Assembly: GCA_946886275.1 (NCBI GenBank)
Contig: CAMPIH010000019.1
Span: 1-21,426, forward strand
Source of the DNA: an uncultured Sphingosinicella sp.
GTDB lineage: Bacteria; Pseudomonadota; Alphaproteobacteria; Sphingomonadales; Sphingomonadaceae
Reading direction: 5' to 3'
DNA: 21,426 bases
This document shows, one piece after another, positions 15,549-21,426 of this stretch (the first letter of the stretch is position 1; each line of letters begins with the position of its first letter). The notes beneath the pieces are model-generated. The model was given only the letters and a program-made list of their open reading frames with translations. It was not told where the DNA came from and searched no databases. The translations under genes and the position numbers were made by a program.

Positions 15549-16529
15549 TCAGGCGGTTTCCAGCGATTTCGTCGGAGTCGCTTCGAAATCGGCCTCGGCC
15601 AGGAACTTCTCGGCATCCAGAGCGGCCATGCAGCCGGTGCCGGCTGCGGTCACCGCCTGCCGATAGACCTTGTCCATCACGTCGCCGCAGGCGAACACGC
15701 CCGGGATGCTCGTCCGGCTGGTCCCCGGCTCGACCGGGATATAGCCGTCCGAGTCGAGCGTGAGCTGACCCGCGAACAGGTCGGTTGCTGGAAAGTGACC
15801 GATCGCGACGAACGCGCCCTCGGTGTCCATCCGCTCGATCGCGCCGGTCTGCGTGTCGCGCAGGTCGACCGCGACCAGGCCCTCCGGAGTCCCGCCGCCG
15901 ACAAATTCGGCGATCTCGCGGTTCCACAACACCTTGATGCTCGGATGAGCGAACAGCCGCTCCTGCAGGATCTTCTCGGCCCGAAGGCTGTCGCGGCGGT
16001 GGATCAGGGTCACGTCGTGACTGTGATTGGTCATGTAGAGGGCTTCCTCGACGGCCGTGTTGCCGCCGCCGATCACGATCACCTTCTTGCCGCGGTAGAA
16101 GAAGCCGTCGCAGGTGGCGCAGGCAGAGACACCCTTCCCTTTCAACCTTTCCTCCGACGGGAGGTTCAGCCACTTGGCCTGGGCGCCGGTGGCGATGACG
16201 AGCGTGTCTCCCAGATAGACGGTGCCGCTGTCGCCCAGCATCCGGAACGGCCGCCGGCTCAGGTCCACCTCGACGATATGGTCCCATTCCATCTTCGCGC
16301 CGACATGCTCGGCCTGCTTCTGCATCTGCTCCATCAGCCACGGGCCCTGGATGACGTCGGCGAAGCCGGGATAATTCTCGACATCGGTGGTGATGGTGAG
16401 CTGGCCGCCCGGCTGGATCCCCTGGACGACGATCGGTGCCAGTCCCGCCCGGGCGGCATAGATGGCGGCGGTCAGCCCGGCCGGGCCGGATCCGAGGATC
16501 AGCATGCGTGTCGAATGAGTCGCGGCCAT
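15549..16529 (-). CDS. trxB: Thioredoxin-disulfide reductase
   Basis: 326 residues from ATG 16529, preceded by an AGGA; a longer upstream frame adds a non-homologous leader and was rejected. FAD-binding GSGPAG (13-18), redox-active Cys137-Ala-Thr-Cys140 in SACATCDGFF, NADPH-binding GGGNTAVEEA (from 154), HRRDSLRAEKIL, and the final FAD motif GVFACGDVMDKVYRQAVTAAG are all present. It reduces thioredoxin with NADPH in the cytoplasm. It is convergent with the carrier protein gene and divergent from hppD. Confidence 0.97.
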   Translation of the reverse strand: MAATHSTRMLILGSGPAGLTAAIYAARAGLAPIVVQGIQPGGQLTITTDVENYPGFADVIQGPWLMEQMQKQAEHVGAKMEWDHIVEVDLSRRPFRMLGDSGTVYLGDTLVIATGAQAKWLNLPSEERLKGKGVSACATCDGFFYRGKKVIVIGGGNTAVEEALYMTNHSHDVTLIHRRDSLRAEKILQERLFAHPSIKVLWNREIAEFVGGGTPEGLVAVDLRDTQTGAIERMDTEGAFVAIGHFPATDLFAGQLTLDSDGYIPVEPGTSRTSIPGVFACGDVMDKVYRQAVTAAGTGCMAALDAEKFLAEADFEATPTKSLETA

Positions 16530-16604
16530 CAATATGTCCTGTGGGTTGGAAAAACGCTCCTTGGTCCGAGGTAGGGGGCTCATTGTCACCGCGCAATGGC
16601 CGAT

Positions 16605-16633
16605 TTGCCGCGTCGCCGCGCCACTGTTATGAG
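16605..16633 (+). promoter_or_regulatory. Candidate promoter for hppD
   Basis: TTGCCG and TATGAG are separated by exactly 17 bases and end 43 bases before the hppD start. It is a reasonable sigma-70-type match in the trxB/hppD divergent region, found by eye only. Confidence 0.35.
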
Positions 16634-16675
16634 CCCGCCGCATCCAGCTTGAAGCGGTTCGCAAAGGGTTTCGCC

Positions 16676-17770
16676 ATGACGTCTCACCCCAATCCGATCG
16701 GTCTCGACGGCTTCGAATTCGTCGAATTCACCAGCCCCGATCCGGAAGCGCTGGGCGGGCTGTTCCTGAAGCTCGGCTTCACCCATGTCGGCAATCACAA
16801 GAGCAAGGCGATCCGCCACTATTGCCAGGGCGACATCCACTTCCTGCTCAACATGGAAGCGAGCGGCCATGCCAGGGAATTCCGCCAGGCCCATGGTCCT
16901 TCGGCGAGCGCGATGGCATTCCGGGTCGAGGACGGCGCCAAGGCCCAGGCACTGGCGGTGGAGCGCGGCGCGACGGCGACCGTCGGCGACCTCGATCTGC
17001 CGGTGCTCGAGGGCATCGGAGGATCCTATCTCTACCTGGTCGACAGGGAGGCCGCGAAAGCGCGGTACGAGCGCGATTTCGAGGCGATCGCGGAATGCGG
17101 TCCGGGCGCCGGTCTCCATACCCTCGACCACCTCACCCATAATGTGAACCGGGGCCGGATGGACCATTGGGCCGGCTTCTACGAACGGGTCTTCAACTTC
17201 AGGCAGATCCGCTACTTCGACATCGAGGGGCAGCAGACCGGGCTTCTTTCGCGGGCGATGACCGCGCCCGACGACAAGATCCGGATCCCGCTCAACGAGA
17301 GCCAGGACGATTACAGCCAGATCGCCGAATATCTGAAGGAATATAAGGGCGAAGGCATTCAGCATCTGGCCTTCGCAACCGACGACATCTTCAAGACCGT
17401 CGACATCTTGAGGTCGAACGGGGTGAGGTTCCAGGACAGCCCTGACACCTATTACGACATGATCGACCAGCGCATTCCCGGCCATGCCCACAATGTCCAG
17501 GCGATGCGCGATCGTCGGATCCTCATCGACGGCTCGCCGGAGACGGGCGAAGGTCTGCTGCTCCAGATCTTCACCGAGAACATGGTCGGTCCGATCTTCT
17601 TCGAGATCATCCAGCGCAAGGGCAATGAGGGGTTCGGCGAAGGCAATTTCAAGGCGCTGTTCGAGTCGATCGAGCTCGACCAGATGCGCCGCGGGGTCAT
17701 TCCCGCAATGCCCGAAGGGAGCGACGAGGGCGGCGTGAAGGGTCCGGCTGCCGCGGATAGCGGCGCCTGA
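16676..17770 (+). CDS. hppD: 4-hydroxyphenylpyruvate dioxygenase
   Basis: 364 residues from ATG 16676, with AAAGGG upstream; family length is about 355-370. It has two tandem vicinal-oxygen-chelate domains. The Fe(II) ligands are readable: His152 in TLDHLTHNV, His230 in GIQHLAFATDDI and Glu310 in IFFEIIQRKGN. It converts 4-hydroxyphenylpyruvate to homogentisate in tyrosine/phenylalanine catabolism (and pyomelanin formation). No homogentisate dioxygenase or other pathway gene is in the window. A DSD1-type PLP gene follows after seven bases and is probably co-transcribed. Confidence 0.96.
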   Translation: MTSHPNPIGLDGFEFVEFTSPDPEALGGLFLKLGFTHVGNHKSKAIRHYCQGDIHFLLNMEASGHAREFRQAHGPSASAMAFRVEDGAKAQALAVERGATATVGDLDLPVLEGIGGSYLYLVDREAAKARYERDFEAIAECGPGAGLHTLDHLTHNVNRGRMDHWAGFYERVFNFRQIRYFDIEGQQTGLLSRAMTAPDDKIRIPLNESQDDYSQIAEYLKEYKGEGIQHLAFATDDIFKTVDILRSNGVRFQDSPDTYYDMIDQRIPGHAHNVQAMRDRRILIDGSPETGEGLLLQIFTENMVGPIFFEIIQRKGNEGFGEGNFKALFESIELDQMRRGVIPAMPEGSDEGGVKGPAAADSGA

Positions 17771-17777
17771 CCCTCCG

Positions 17778-18908
17778 ATGAACCTGGCGGATTCGGCCAC
17801 TCCCGCGCTGGTGCTGGACCGCTCGAGGTTCGAGCGCAATTGCAGCCGGATGCGCGATCGCTGCCGCGCTCTCGGGGTCAGGCTTCGGCCGCACATGAAG
17901 ACCCTGAAATCGATCGACGCCGCTCGGATCGCGATCGATCCGAGCTTCGACGCCATCGCCGTCTCCACCCTTCTCGAGGCGGAATATTTCGCGGCCGGGG
18001 GAATCGGGGACATCCAGCTTGCCGTCTGCCTGACTCCGGAAAAGCTACCGCGCGCGGCGGCCGTGGCGCGAACCATCCCCCGTTTCAGCTTCTTCCTGGA
18101 CAGCGTCGCCATGGCGCGCTCGGCCGCGGATCATGCGCGCTCGACGGGAGCGCCCTTGCGGGCGTGGATCGAGATCGACAGCGGCGAGCATCGCACCGGA
18201 ATCCGGCCCGATGACGAGCGGCTGATCGAGGTCGCGGCGACGTTGAGCGATTCGCCGGTCGTCCTGGAGGGCGTCGCCACCCATGGCGGGCATTCCTACC
18301 GGGAGCGGGACCCACAGGCGATTGCCGCCGTCGCCGAGCAGGAACGCGAGGAAGTGACGAAGGCCGCCGAGACGCTCCGCTCCGCCGGCTTCATCGTTCC
18401 GGGCGTAAGCGCCGGCTCGACTCCGACGGCGGTCCATGCGCGATCGGGCACTGGCCTGTCTGAATTGCGGGCCGGGGTCTATATGGCCGGCGACCTGTTT
18501 CAGGCCGCGATCGGATCGCTCGACCAGGACGATATTGCCGTGTCGGTGCTGGCGACGGTGATCAGCCACAGGCCGGATCACAACCAGATCGTCGTCGATG
18601 CCGGCGGGCTGGCCCTTTCCAAGGACCGGTCGACAGCGGCGATCGACGGTGGTGATCTCGGCTTCGGCCTGGTGCTCGACATCGAGGGAAAGCCGACCTT
18701 GGGGCGGCTGATCGTCGGCGGAGTCCATCAGGAACATGGCGAAATCAGCGGCCCGGACATCCCGCCGTTCGACCGGCTGCCGATCGGCGCCCGGGTGCGG
18801 ATCCTGCCCAACCATGTCTGCATGACGGCGGCGGCTTATGACAAGCTGCTGGTGGTCGAAAAGGGCACTGAGATTAAATCGTTCTGGGACAAGGCGTTAG
18901 GCTGGTAG
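17778..18908 (+). CDS. DSD1-family PLP enzyme (D-threonine aldolase / D-serine dehydratase-like)
   Basis: 376 residues from ATG 17778. It has an alanine-racemase-type N-terminal barrel with PLP Lys41 in LRPHMKTLKS, followed by a C-terminal domain with the metal-binding pair His346-x-Cys348 in PNHVCMT. That pair defines the D-threonine aldolase/eukaryotic-type D-serine dehydratase family, which needs a divalent metal. Substrate cannot be told from sequence: D-threonine, D-serine or beta-hydroxyaspartate-like substrates are all possible. Directly behind hppD with a seven-base gap, so probably one transcript, although no shared pathway is obvious. Confidence 0.88.
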   Translation: MNLADSATPALVLDRSRFERNCSRMRDRCRALGVRLRPHMKTLKSIDAARIAIDPSFDAIAVSTLLEAEYFAAGGIGDIQLAVCLTPEKLPRAAAVARTIPRFSFFLDSVAMARSAADHARSTGAPLRAWIEIDSGEHRTGIRPDDERLIEVAATLSDSPVVLEGVATHGGHSYRERDPQAIAAVAEQEREEVTKAAETLRSAGFIVPGVSAGSTPTAVHARSGTGLSELRAGVYMAGDLFQAAIGSLDQDDIAVSVLATVISHRPDHNQIVVDAGGLALSKDRSTAAIDGGDLGFGLVLDIEGKPTLGRLIVGGVHQEHGEISGPDIPPFDRLPIGARVRILPNHVCMTAAAYDKLLVVEKGTEIKSFWDKALGW

Positions 18909-18919
18909 GATCAGCACTC

Positions 18920-18948
18920 TTGCATGCGAGTGGCTGAAATGGTTAATT
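18920..18948 (+). promoter_or_regulatory. Candidate promoter for the repeat-containing secreted protein
   Basis: TTGCAT and TTAATT with an exact 17-base spacer, about 30 bases before the start codon, in a locally AT-richer gap. A reasonable sigma-70-type candidate. Confidence 0.35.
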
Positions 18949-18977
18949 TCGGGATCGCAGACACTCCGGGAGATATG

Positions 18978-19511
18978 ATGCTTTTTCGTCGAATGCTGAG
19001 CACGTCCGCCATTGCCGCGGGCCTTTTCCTCGCCACCGCCGCCGCGGCGCAAAGCCTCGCGGTCGGAACCACCGTCACCGATCCCCAGGGCGGCGAAGTG
19101 GGGACGATCACCGCCATCGACGGCGACAACGTCCTGCTTCGTACCGATCGCCACGAGGTGCGCCTGCCGGCTTCCTCCTTCACCGCGACCGCGACCGGCG
19201 CCTTGTTCGCGGTCAGCCGCGACCAGCTCAATGCCGATCTCGATCGAATGAAGGCTCAGGCCCGGGCGGCGTTCGTGGTCGGCGCCAATGTCCATGATCG
19301 CGGCGGCGCCCTTGTCGGCCCGATCACCGTGCTCGACGCGGAATCGGTCACGGTGAGGATCGGGGACGGAATCGTCCGCCTGCCCCGAGCCGCGGTCGTC
19401 GCAGGGCAGCAGGGCCTGGTCGTCGGCGCCACGCTCGCCGAGCTTCAGGCGGCGGCCGTGCCCGCCCCGCCTTCGGCTCCTGCCGCGGCGGAAGAAGCCT
19501 CCGGCAACTGA
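18978..19511 (+). CDS. Secreted protein with two tandem beta-rich repeats, function unknown
   Basis: 177 residues. ATG 18978 is chosen over the adjacent ATG 18975 because GGGAG is then five bases away. A signal peptide (MLFRRMLSTSAIAAGLFLATAAAAQ) probably is cleaved after an Ala near residue 24. The mature protein is an internal duplication: residues about 29-86 and 101-158 share the pattern V-G-x-x-V-x-D...G..VG.IT..D...V..R....VRLP..., joined by a short helical linker (DLDRMKAQARAAF). The unit resembles small beta-barrel (PRC/KOW-like) domains, but I cannot name a family. A Pro/Ala-rich tail ends the protein. A strong terminator follows; the gene is probably monocistronic and its product periplasmic. 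Confidence 0.8.
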   Translation: MLFRRMLSTSAIAAGLFLATAAAAQSLAVGTTVTDPQGGEVGTITAIDGDNVLLRTDRHEVRLPASSFTATATGALFAVSRDQLNADLDRMKAQARAAFVVGANVHDRGGALVGPITVLDAESVTVRIGDGIVRLPRAAVVAGQQGLVVGATLAELQAAAVPAPPSAPAAAEEASGN

Positions 19512-19533
19512 TCAGCCACAAGCTGACGACGAG

Positions 19534-19561
19534 AAGGCCGCGCCTCTGGCGCGGCCTTTTT
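19534..19561 (+). terminator. Rho-independent terminator
   Basis: GGCCGCGCC (19536-19544), loop TCT, GGCGCGGCC (19548-19556), then five T; flanking AA/TT extend the stem to 11 bp. It stands 24 bases after the secreted-protein stop and separates that gene from the cupin gene. Confidence 0.92.
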
Positions 19562-19607
19562 GGTATCGGCGCTGGCGAGCGATGAAATCGGCCGATATCA
19601 AGTGGTC

Positions 19608-19616
19608 GAGGGGAGA
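19608..19616 (+). promoter_or_regulatory. Shine-Dalgarno GAGGGGAGA for the cupin gene
   Basis: It lies six bases before GTG 19623. This favours that GTG over the in-frame GTG 19602 and over the TTG at 19560, which lies inside the terminator. Confidence 0.7.
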
Positions 19617-19622
19617 ATCGCC

Positions 19623-20867
19623 GTGGCCGACGCAGACAATTTTGGAGCCGTGGACGCCGCGGCGTCGAAACCCCTCTCGCCGACCTGGGAGCAGGACGCG
19701 CTCGGTTTCCTGATCGACCCGGTCGACCGCGAGACCTTCCTTGCCAGTCATTACGAACAGGCCGCGCTGACCAATATCCGGGACGAGCCCGATCGTTATG
19801 CCGACCTGCTGACGATCGACGCACTCGATCATTTCATCGCCAGCGCCGATCTGCAGGAAGGGATGATCGACCTTACCAATCACCGCAACCGGATCTCCCG
19901 CGACTCCTTCATCGACGACCGCGGCCAGGTGAGCCGGGCGGCGGTCGCCGAAGCCTATCATGACGGCGCGACGATCATCCTGCCCCACCTCCACGCCTCC
20001 TTGTTCAATCTCGGCGAATTCTGCCGGTCGCTCGAGGAAGTGTTTTCCTGCCACGTGCAGACCAACATCTATCTGACGCCGCAAAGCCAGGACGAGGAAG
20101 GCAATCAGGGCTTCCCGCCCCATTATGACAATCACGACGTGTTCGTCATGCAGGTCGCCGGGGCGAAATCGTGGAGCCTCTACGGGACGCCGGTCGAGAC
20201 CCCTTATCGGGGCGAGGGATTCGAGCTCGGCCGCCACGAGGCGGGCGAAGTCACCCGGCAATTCACTCTGAAGGCCGGCGACTGCGTCTATATGCCGCGC
20301 GGACTGATGCACGACGCCCGGAACGTCGGCTCCGAACCCAGCCTCCACATCACCGTCGGTCTCATCACCAAGACCTGGGCGGATCTCCTCCTCGAGGCGA
20401 TTTCCGAGCTGGCGCTGACCGAGCCCGGCTTCCGCCGGTCGCTTCCGCCGGGCTTCGCCGCCCGCGATTTCGACCGCGAGGTCGCCCGCCGCCATTTCGA
20501 CTCGCTCACTCGCCTCATCGCCGACAAGGCCGGGATGGACGGCGCCTTCGATCTTCTCGCGGACAATTTCATCCGGGCGCGCCGACCCAATGTCGCCGGG
20601 GTGATTGCCGCGACTCCGCCCGCTCCGGGCGATCCGGCGCTCTACCGGCGCCGGCGCTTCGTGCCTTGGAACGTGGCCGACGACGAGGGCAAGCTGGTGC
20701 TCATCGCGCCGGGCGGCGATCTCGTCTTCGCTTCGGAAGATGGCGACGCGCTCGACATCGCCTTGTCCGGCAAGCCGTTCCGGCTGTCGGACCTGGAATG
20801 CGCCGATCCGCCGGGCTTGCTTCGGCGGTTATGGTCCGCGGGCTTCCTGGAGCGACTGTCCGCCTGA
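19623..20867 (+). CDS. JmjC/cupin-4 family 2-oxoglutarate oxygenase, ribosomal-oxygenase-like
   Basis: 414 residues from GTG 19623. The central double-stranded beta-helix shows the Fe(II) triad: His167-x-Asp169 in FPPHYDNHDVFVMQV and the distal His230 in MPRGLMHDARN; GAKSWSLY and LHITVGL are further family segments. The N-terminal pattern FYW-less LIDPVDRETFLASHYEQ matches cupin_4 (YcfD/NO66/MINA53-like) proteins. Characterised members hydroxylate Arg or His residues of ribosomal proteins with 2-oxoglutarate and O2. A C-terminal winged-helix-like region (about 330-414) fits that architecture. The target here is unknown. It is expressed separately from the upstream gene, which ends in a terminator, and its 3' side is convergent with the Tat-exported protein. 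Confidence 0.85.
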   Translation: MADADNFGAVDAAASKPLSPTWEQDALGFLIDPVDRETFLASHYEQAALTNIRDEPDRYADLLTIDALDHFIASADLQEGMIDLTNHRNRISRDSFIDDRGQVSRAAVAEAYHDGATIILPHLHASLFNLGEFCRSLEEVFSCHVQTNIYLTPQSQDEEGNQGFPPHYDNHDVFVMQVAGAKSWSLYGTPVETPYRGEGFELGRHEAGEVTRQFTLKAGDCVYMPRGLMHDARNVGSEPSLHITVGLITKTWADLLLEAISELALTEPGFRRSLPPGFAARDFDREVARRHFDSLTRLIADKAGMDGAFDLLADNFIRARRPNVAGVIAATPPAPGDPALYRRRRFVPWNVADDEGKLVLIAPGGDLVFASEDGDALDIALSGKPFRLSDLECADPPGLLRRLWSAGFLERLSA

Positions 20868-20876
20868 GCTGGAAAT

Positions 20877-20902
20877 GAAAACGGCGGGCAAGCGCCCGCC
20901 GT
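20877..20902 (-). terminator. Rho-independent terminator of the Tat-exported protein gene
   Basis: ACGGCGGGC/GCCCGCCGT, a perfect 9-bp stem with a 4-base loop (20881-20902), is followed on the minus strand by TTTT. It starts 26 bases beyond the stop codon. The hairpin may also stop the convergent cupin transcript, but there is no T-run in that direction. Confidence 0.8.
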
Positions 20903-20927
20903 CTCGCAATATCGATGGAGTCGAAGC

Positions 20928-21266
20928 CTAACGGCGGCCGCAGCGCGCCGGGTCGGAATTGGTCCCTCGATCATTGTCGGTGACCCCGTTGCCGCGGCCG
21001 TTGCCGGCAGGATCGGAATTGTTGCCGCGGTCATTGTCGGTGCAGCCGCGGATTCGGTTGCCGCCACGCCGAGGCGCGTTGCCGGCCGGATCAGACGGAT
21101 CCTGATCAGTCAGGCCGGTGCGGTTCGCCGGATCGCCCGGATCGCTGTCGGTCACCTGCGCCTTGGCCGAGCTGGTCAGGGCCACGATCGCGCCGCCGCC
21201 GACGACGGCTCCTCCAACCACACGTCCCAGGAATGAACGGCGGCTCAGCTTACCCCTGCTCTTCAT
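20928..21266 (-). CDS. Tat-exported Asp/Asn/Gly-rich repeat protein
   Basis: 112 residues from ATG 21266, with an exceptionally purine-rich Shine-Dalgarno (AAGGGGGGAG, 21271-21280) four bases upstream. The N-terminus carries a twin-arginine signal (LSRRSFLGRVVGG; Arg9-Arg10) and a hydrophobic stretch ending SSAKAQ near residue 37. The mature 75 residues are low-complexity: TDSDPGDPANRTGL and TDQDPSDPAGN, then two copies of a 20-residue unit starting TDNDRG.NSDPA (76-95 and 96 on). Two Cys (75, 109) bracket the last repeats. Spaced Asp resemble calcium-binding loops, but no canonical EF-hand or RTX nonapeptide is present. I do not recognise a named family. Own terminator downstream, tRNA-Met upstream on the same strand. 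Confidence 0.8.
   Translation of the reverse strand: MKSRGKLSRRSFLGRVVGGAVVGGGAIVALTSSAKAQVTDSDPGDPANRTGLTDQDPSDPAGNAPRRGGNRIRGCTDNDRGNNSDPAGNGRGNGVTDNDRGTNSDPARCGRR
20952..21045 (-). repeat. Direct 60-base repeats in the Tat-protein gene
   Basis: TCATTGTCGGTG recurs at 20971-20982 and 21031-21042, exactly 60 bases apart, inside longer similar segments that include GGxTCGGAATTG. The period equals 20 codons, keeping frame, and encodes the TDNDRG repeats. Confidence 0.85.
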
Positions 21267-21298
21267 GATTCTCCCCCCTTCGCGAAAAACGCCGGCCG

Positions 21299-21327
21299 AA
21301 CGTAACCCGGTTTCGTTGCTGTTACAA
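21299..21327 (-). promoter_or_regulatory. Candidate promoter for the Tat-exported protein gene
   Basis: On the minus strand TTGTAA and TACGTT are 17 bases apart, giving a start site about 25 bases before the ribosome binding site and ATG. The -10 match is weak; read-through from the upstream tRNA gene is an alternative. Confidence 0.3.
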
Positions 21328-21372
21328 TCGCTTGGAAGAGGTCTGTCCCGCAATGACGCTTGCGAATAGGGA

Positions 21373-21426
21373 TGGTAGCGGAGGAGGGACTTGAACCCCC
21401 GACACGCGGATTATGATTCCGCTGCT
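21373..21426 (-). tRNA. tRNA-Met (CAT), 5' part beyond the window
   Basis: The minus strand reads part of the D-arm, then the anticodon arm GCGGA-ATCATAA-TCCGC with anticodon CAT, a T-arm GGGGG-TTCAAGT-CCCTC, the acceptor 3' side and an encoded CCA at 21373-21375. The arm sequences fit alphaproteobacterial elongator tRNA-Met. A tRNA-Ile with modified CAT anticodon cannot be formally excluded because the 5' acceptor half is outside the window, but the initiator type is excluded by the anticodon stem lacking three G:C pairs next to the loop. Confidence 0.9.

Noticed and set aside
16530..16664. 45-residue N-terminal extension of thioredoxin reductase
   Set aside because: The family begins just before the GSGPAG motif; ATG 16529 has an AGGA at good distance and the extension shows no homology-like content.
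21299..21325. EcfG-like general stress promoter upstream of the Tat-exported protein
   Set aside because: The -35 reads GTAAC rather than GGAAC and the spacer to CGTT is 18 bases, so the match is below what I would accept.

Overview
The window is a GC-rich (roughly two-thirds G+C) chromosomal segment of an alphaproteobacterium, most probably a sphingomonad. The basis is protein resemblance and gene order: a ChvI/ChvG-type two-component pair followed by a short C-terminal-domain HPr kinase, rapZ, a mannose-type EIIA and HPr; sphingomonad-style exosortase-A-associated accessory enzymes; and an alphaproteobacterial elongator tRNA-Met. Genes are tightly packed with many 1-4 nt overlaps. No gene-free stretch exceeds about 220 bases. 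I see no insertion sequence, phage gene, CRISPR array or origin.

Layout. (1) 1-4884, + strand: a regulatory operon with response regulator (5'-truncated), sensor kinase, hprK, rapZ, EIIA, HPr and a SpoU-type RNA methyltransferase, followed by a small exported protein to 5324. It couples an envelope-sensing two-component system to a non-transporting PTS phosphorelay. (2) 5331-7232: rmuC on the - strand, divergent from a small Cys-rich lipoprotein. (3) 7301-10245: recR then def on the - strand, divergent from fmt-truA on the + strand. Deformylase and methionyl-tRNA formyltransferase, often one operon, are here on opposite strands. (4) 10190-15538: an exosortase-A-associated accessory block of AMP-forming acyl ligase and fold-III PLP decarboxylase (ATGA overlap), an asparagine-synthase-like protein, and a divergently transcribed acyl carrier protein. 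(5) 15549-18908: thioredoxin reductase, divergent from 4-hydroxyphenylpyruvate dioxygenase plus a DSD1-type PLP protein. (6) 18978-21426: a secreted protein with two internal repeats and a clear terminator, a JmjC/cupin oxygenase, a Tat-exported Asp/Asn/Gly-rich repeat protein, and a partial tRNA-Met.

The most unusual content is block 4. Its asparagine-synthase homologue keeps the full two-domain architecture but has lost the N-terminal catalytic Cys (Met-Gly-Gly instead of Met-Cys-Gly), the Asp of the SGGxDS pyrophosphate loop, and the Asp of the downstream GGDE-type motif. The neighbouring ligase, carrier protein and decarboxylase all look intact. That suggests a carrier-protein-linked pathway in which the amidotransferase has been repurposed or has decayed. 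Other signals are a perfect 14-bp inverted repeat inside fmt, a 56-bp antisense overlap of truA with the amidotransferase-like gene, and the acidic repeat protein next to tRNA-Met.
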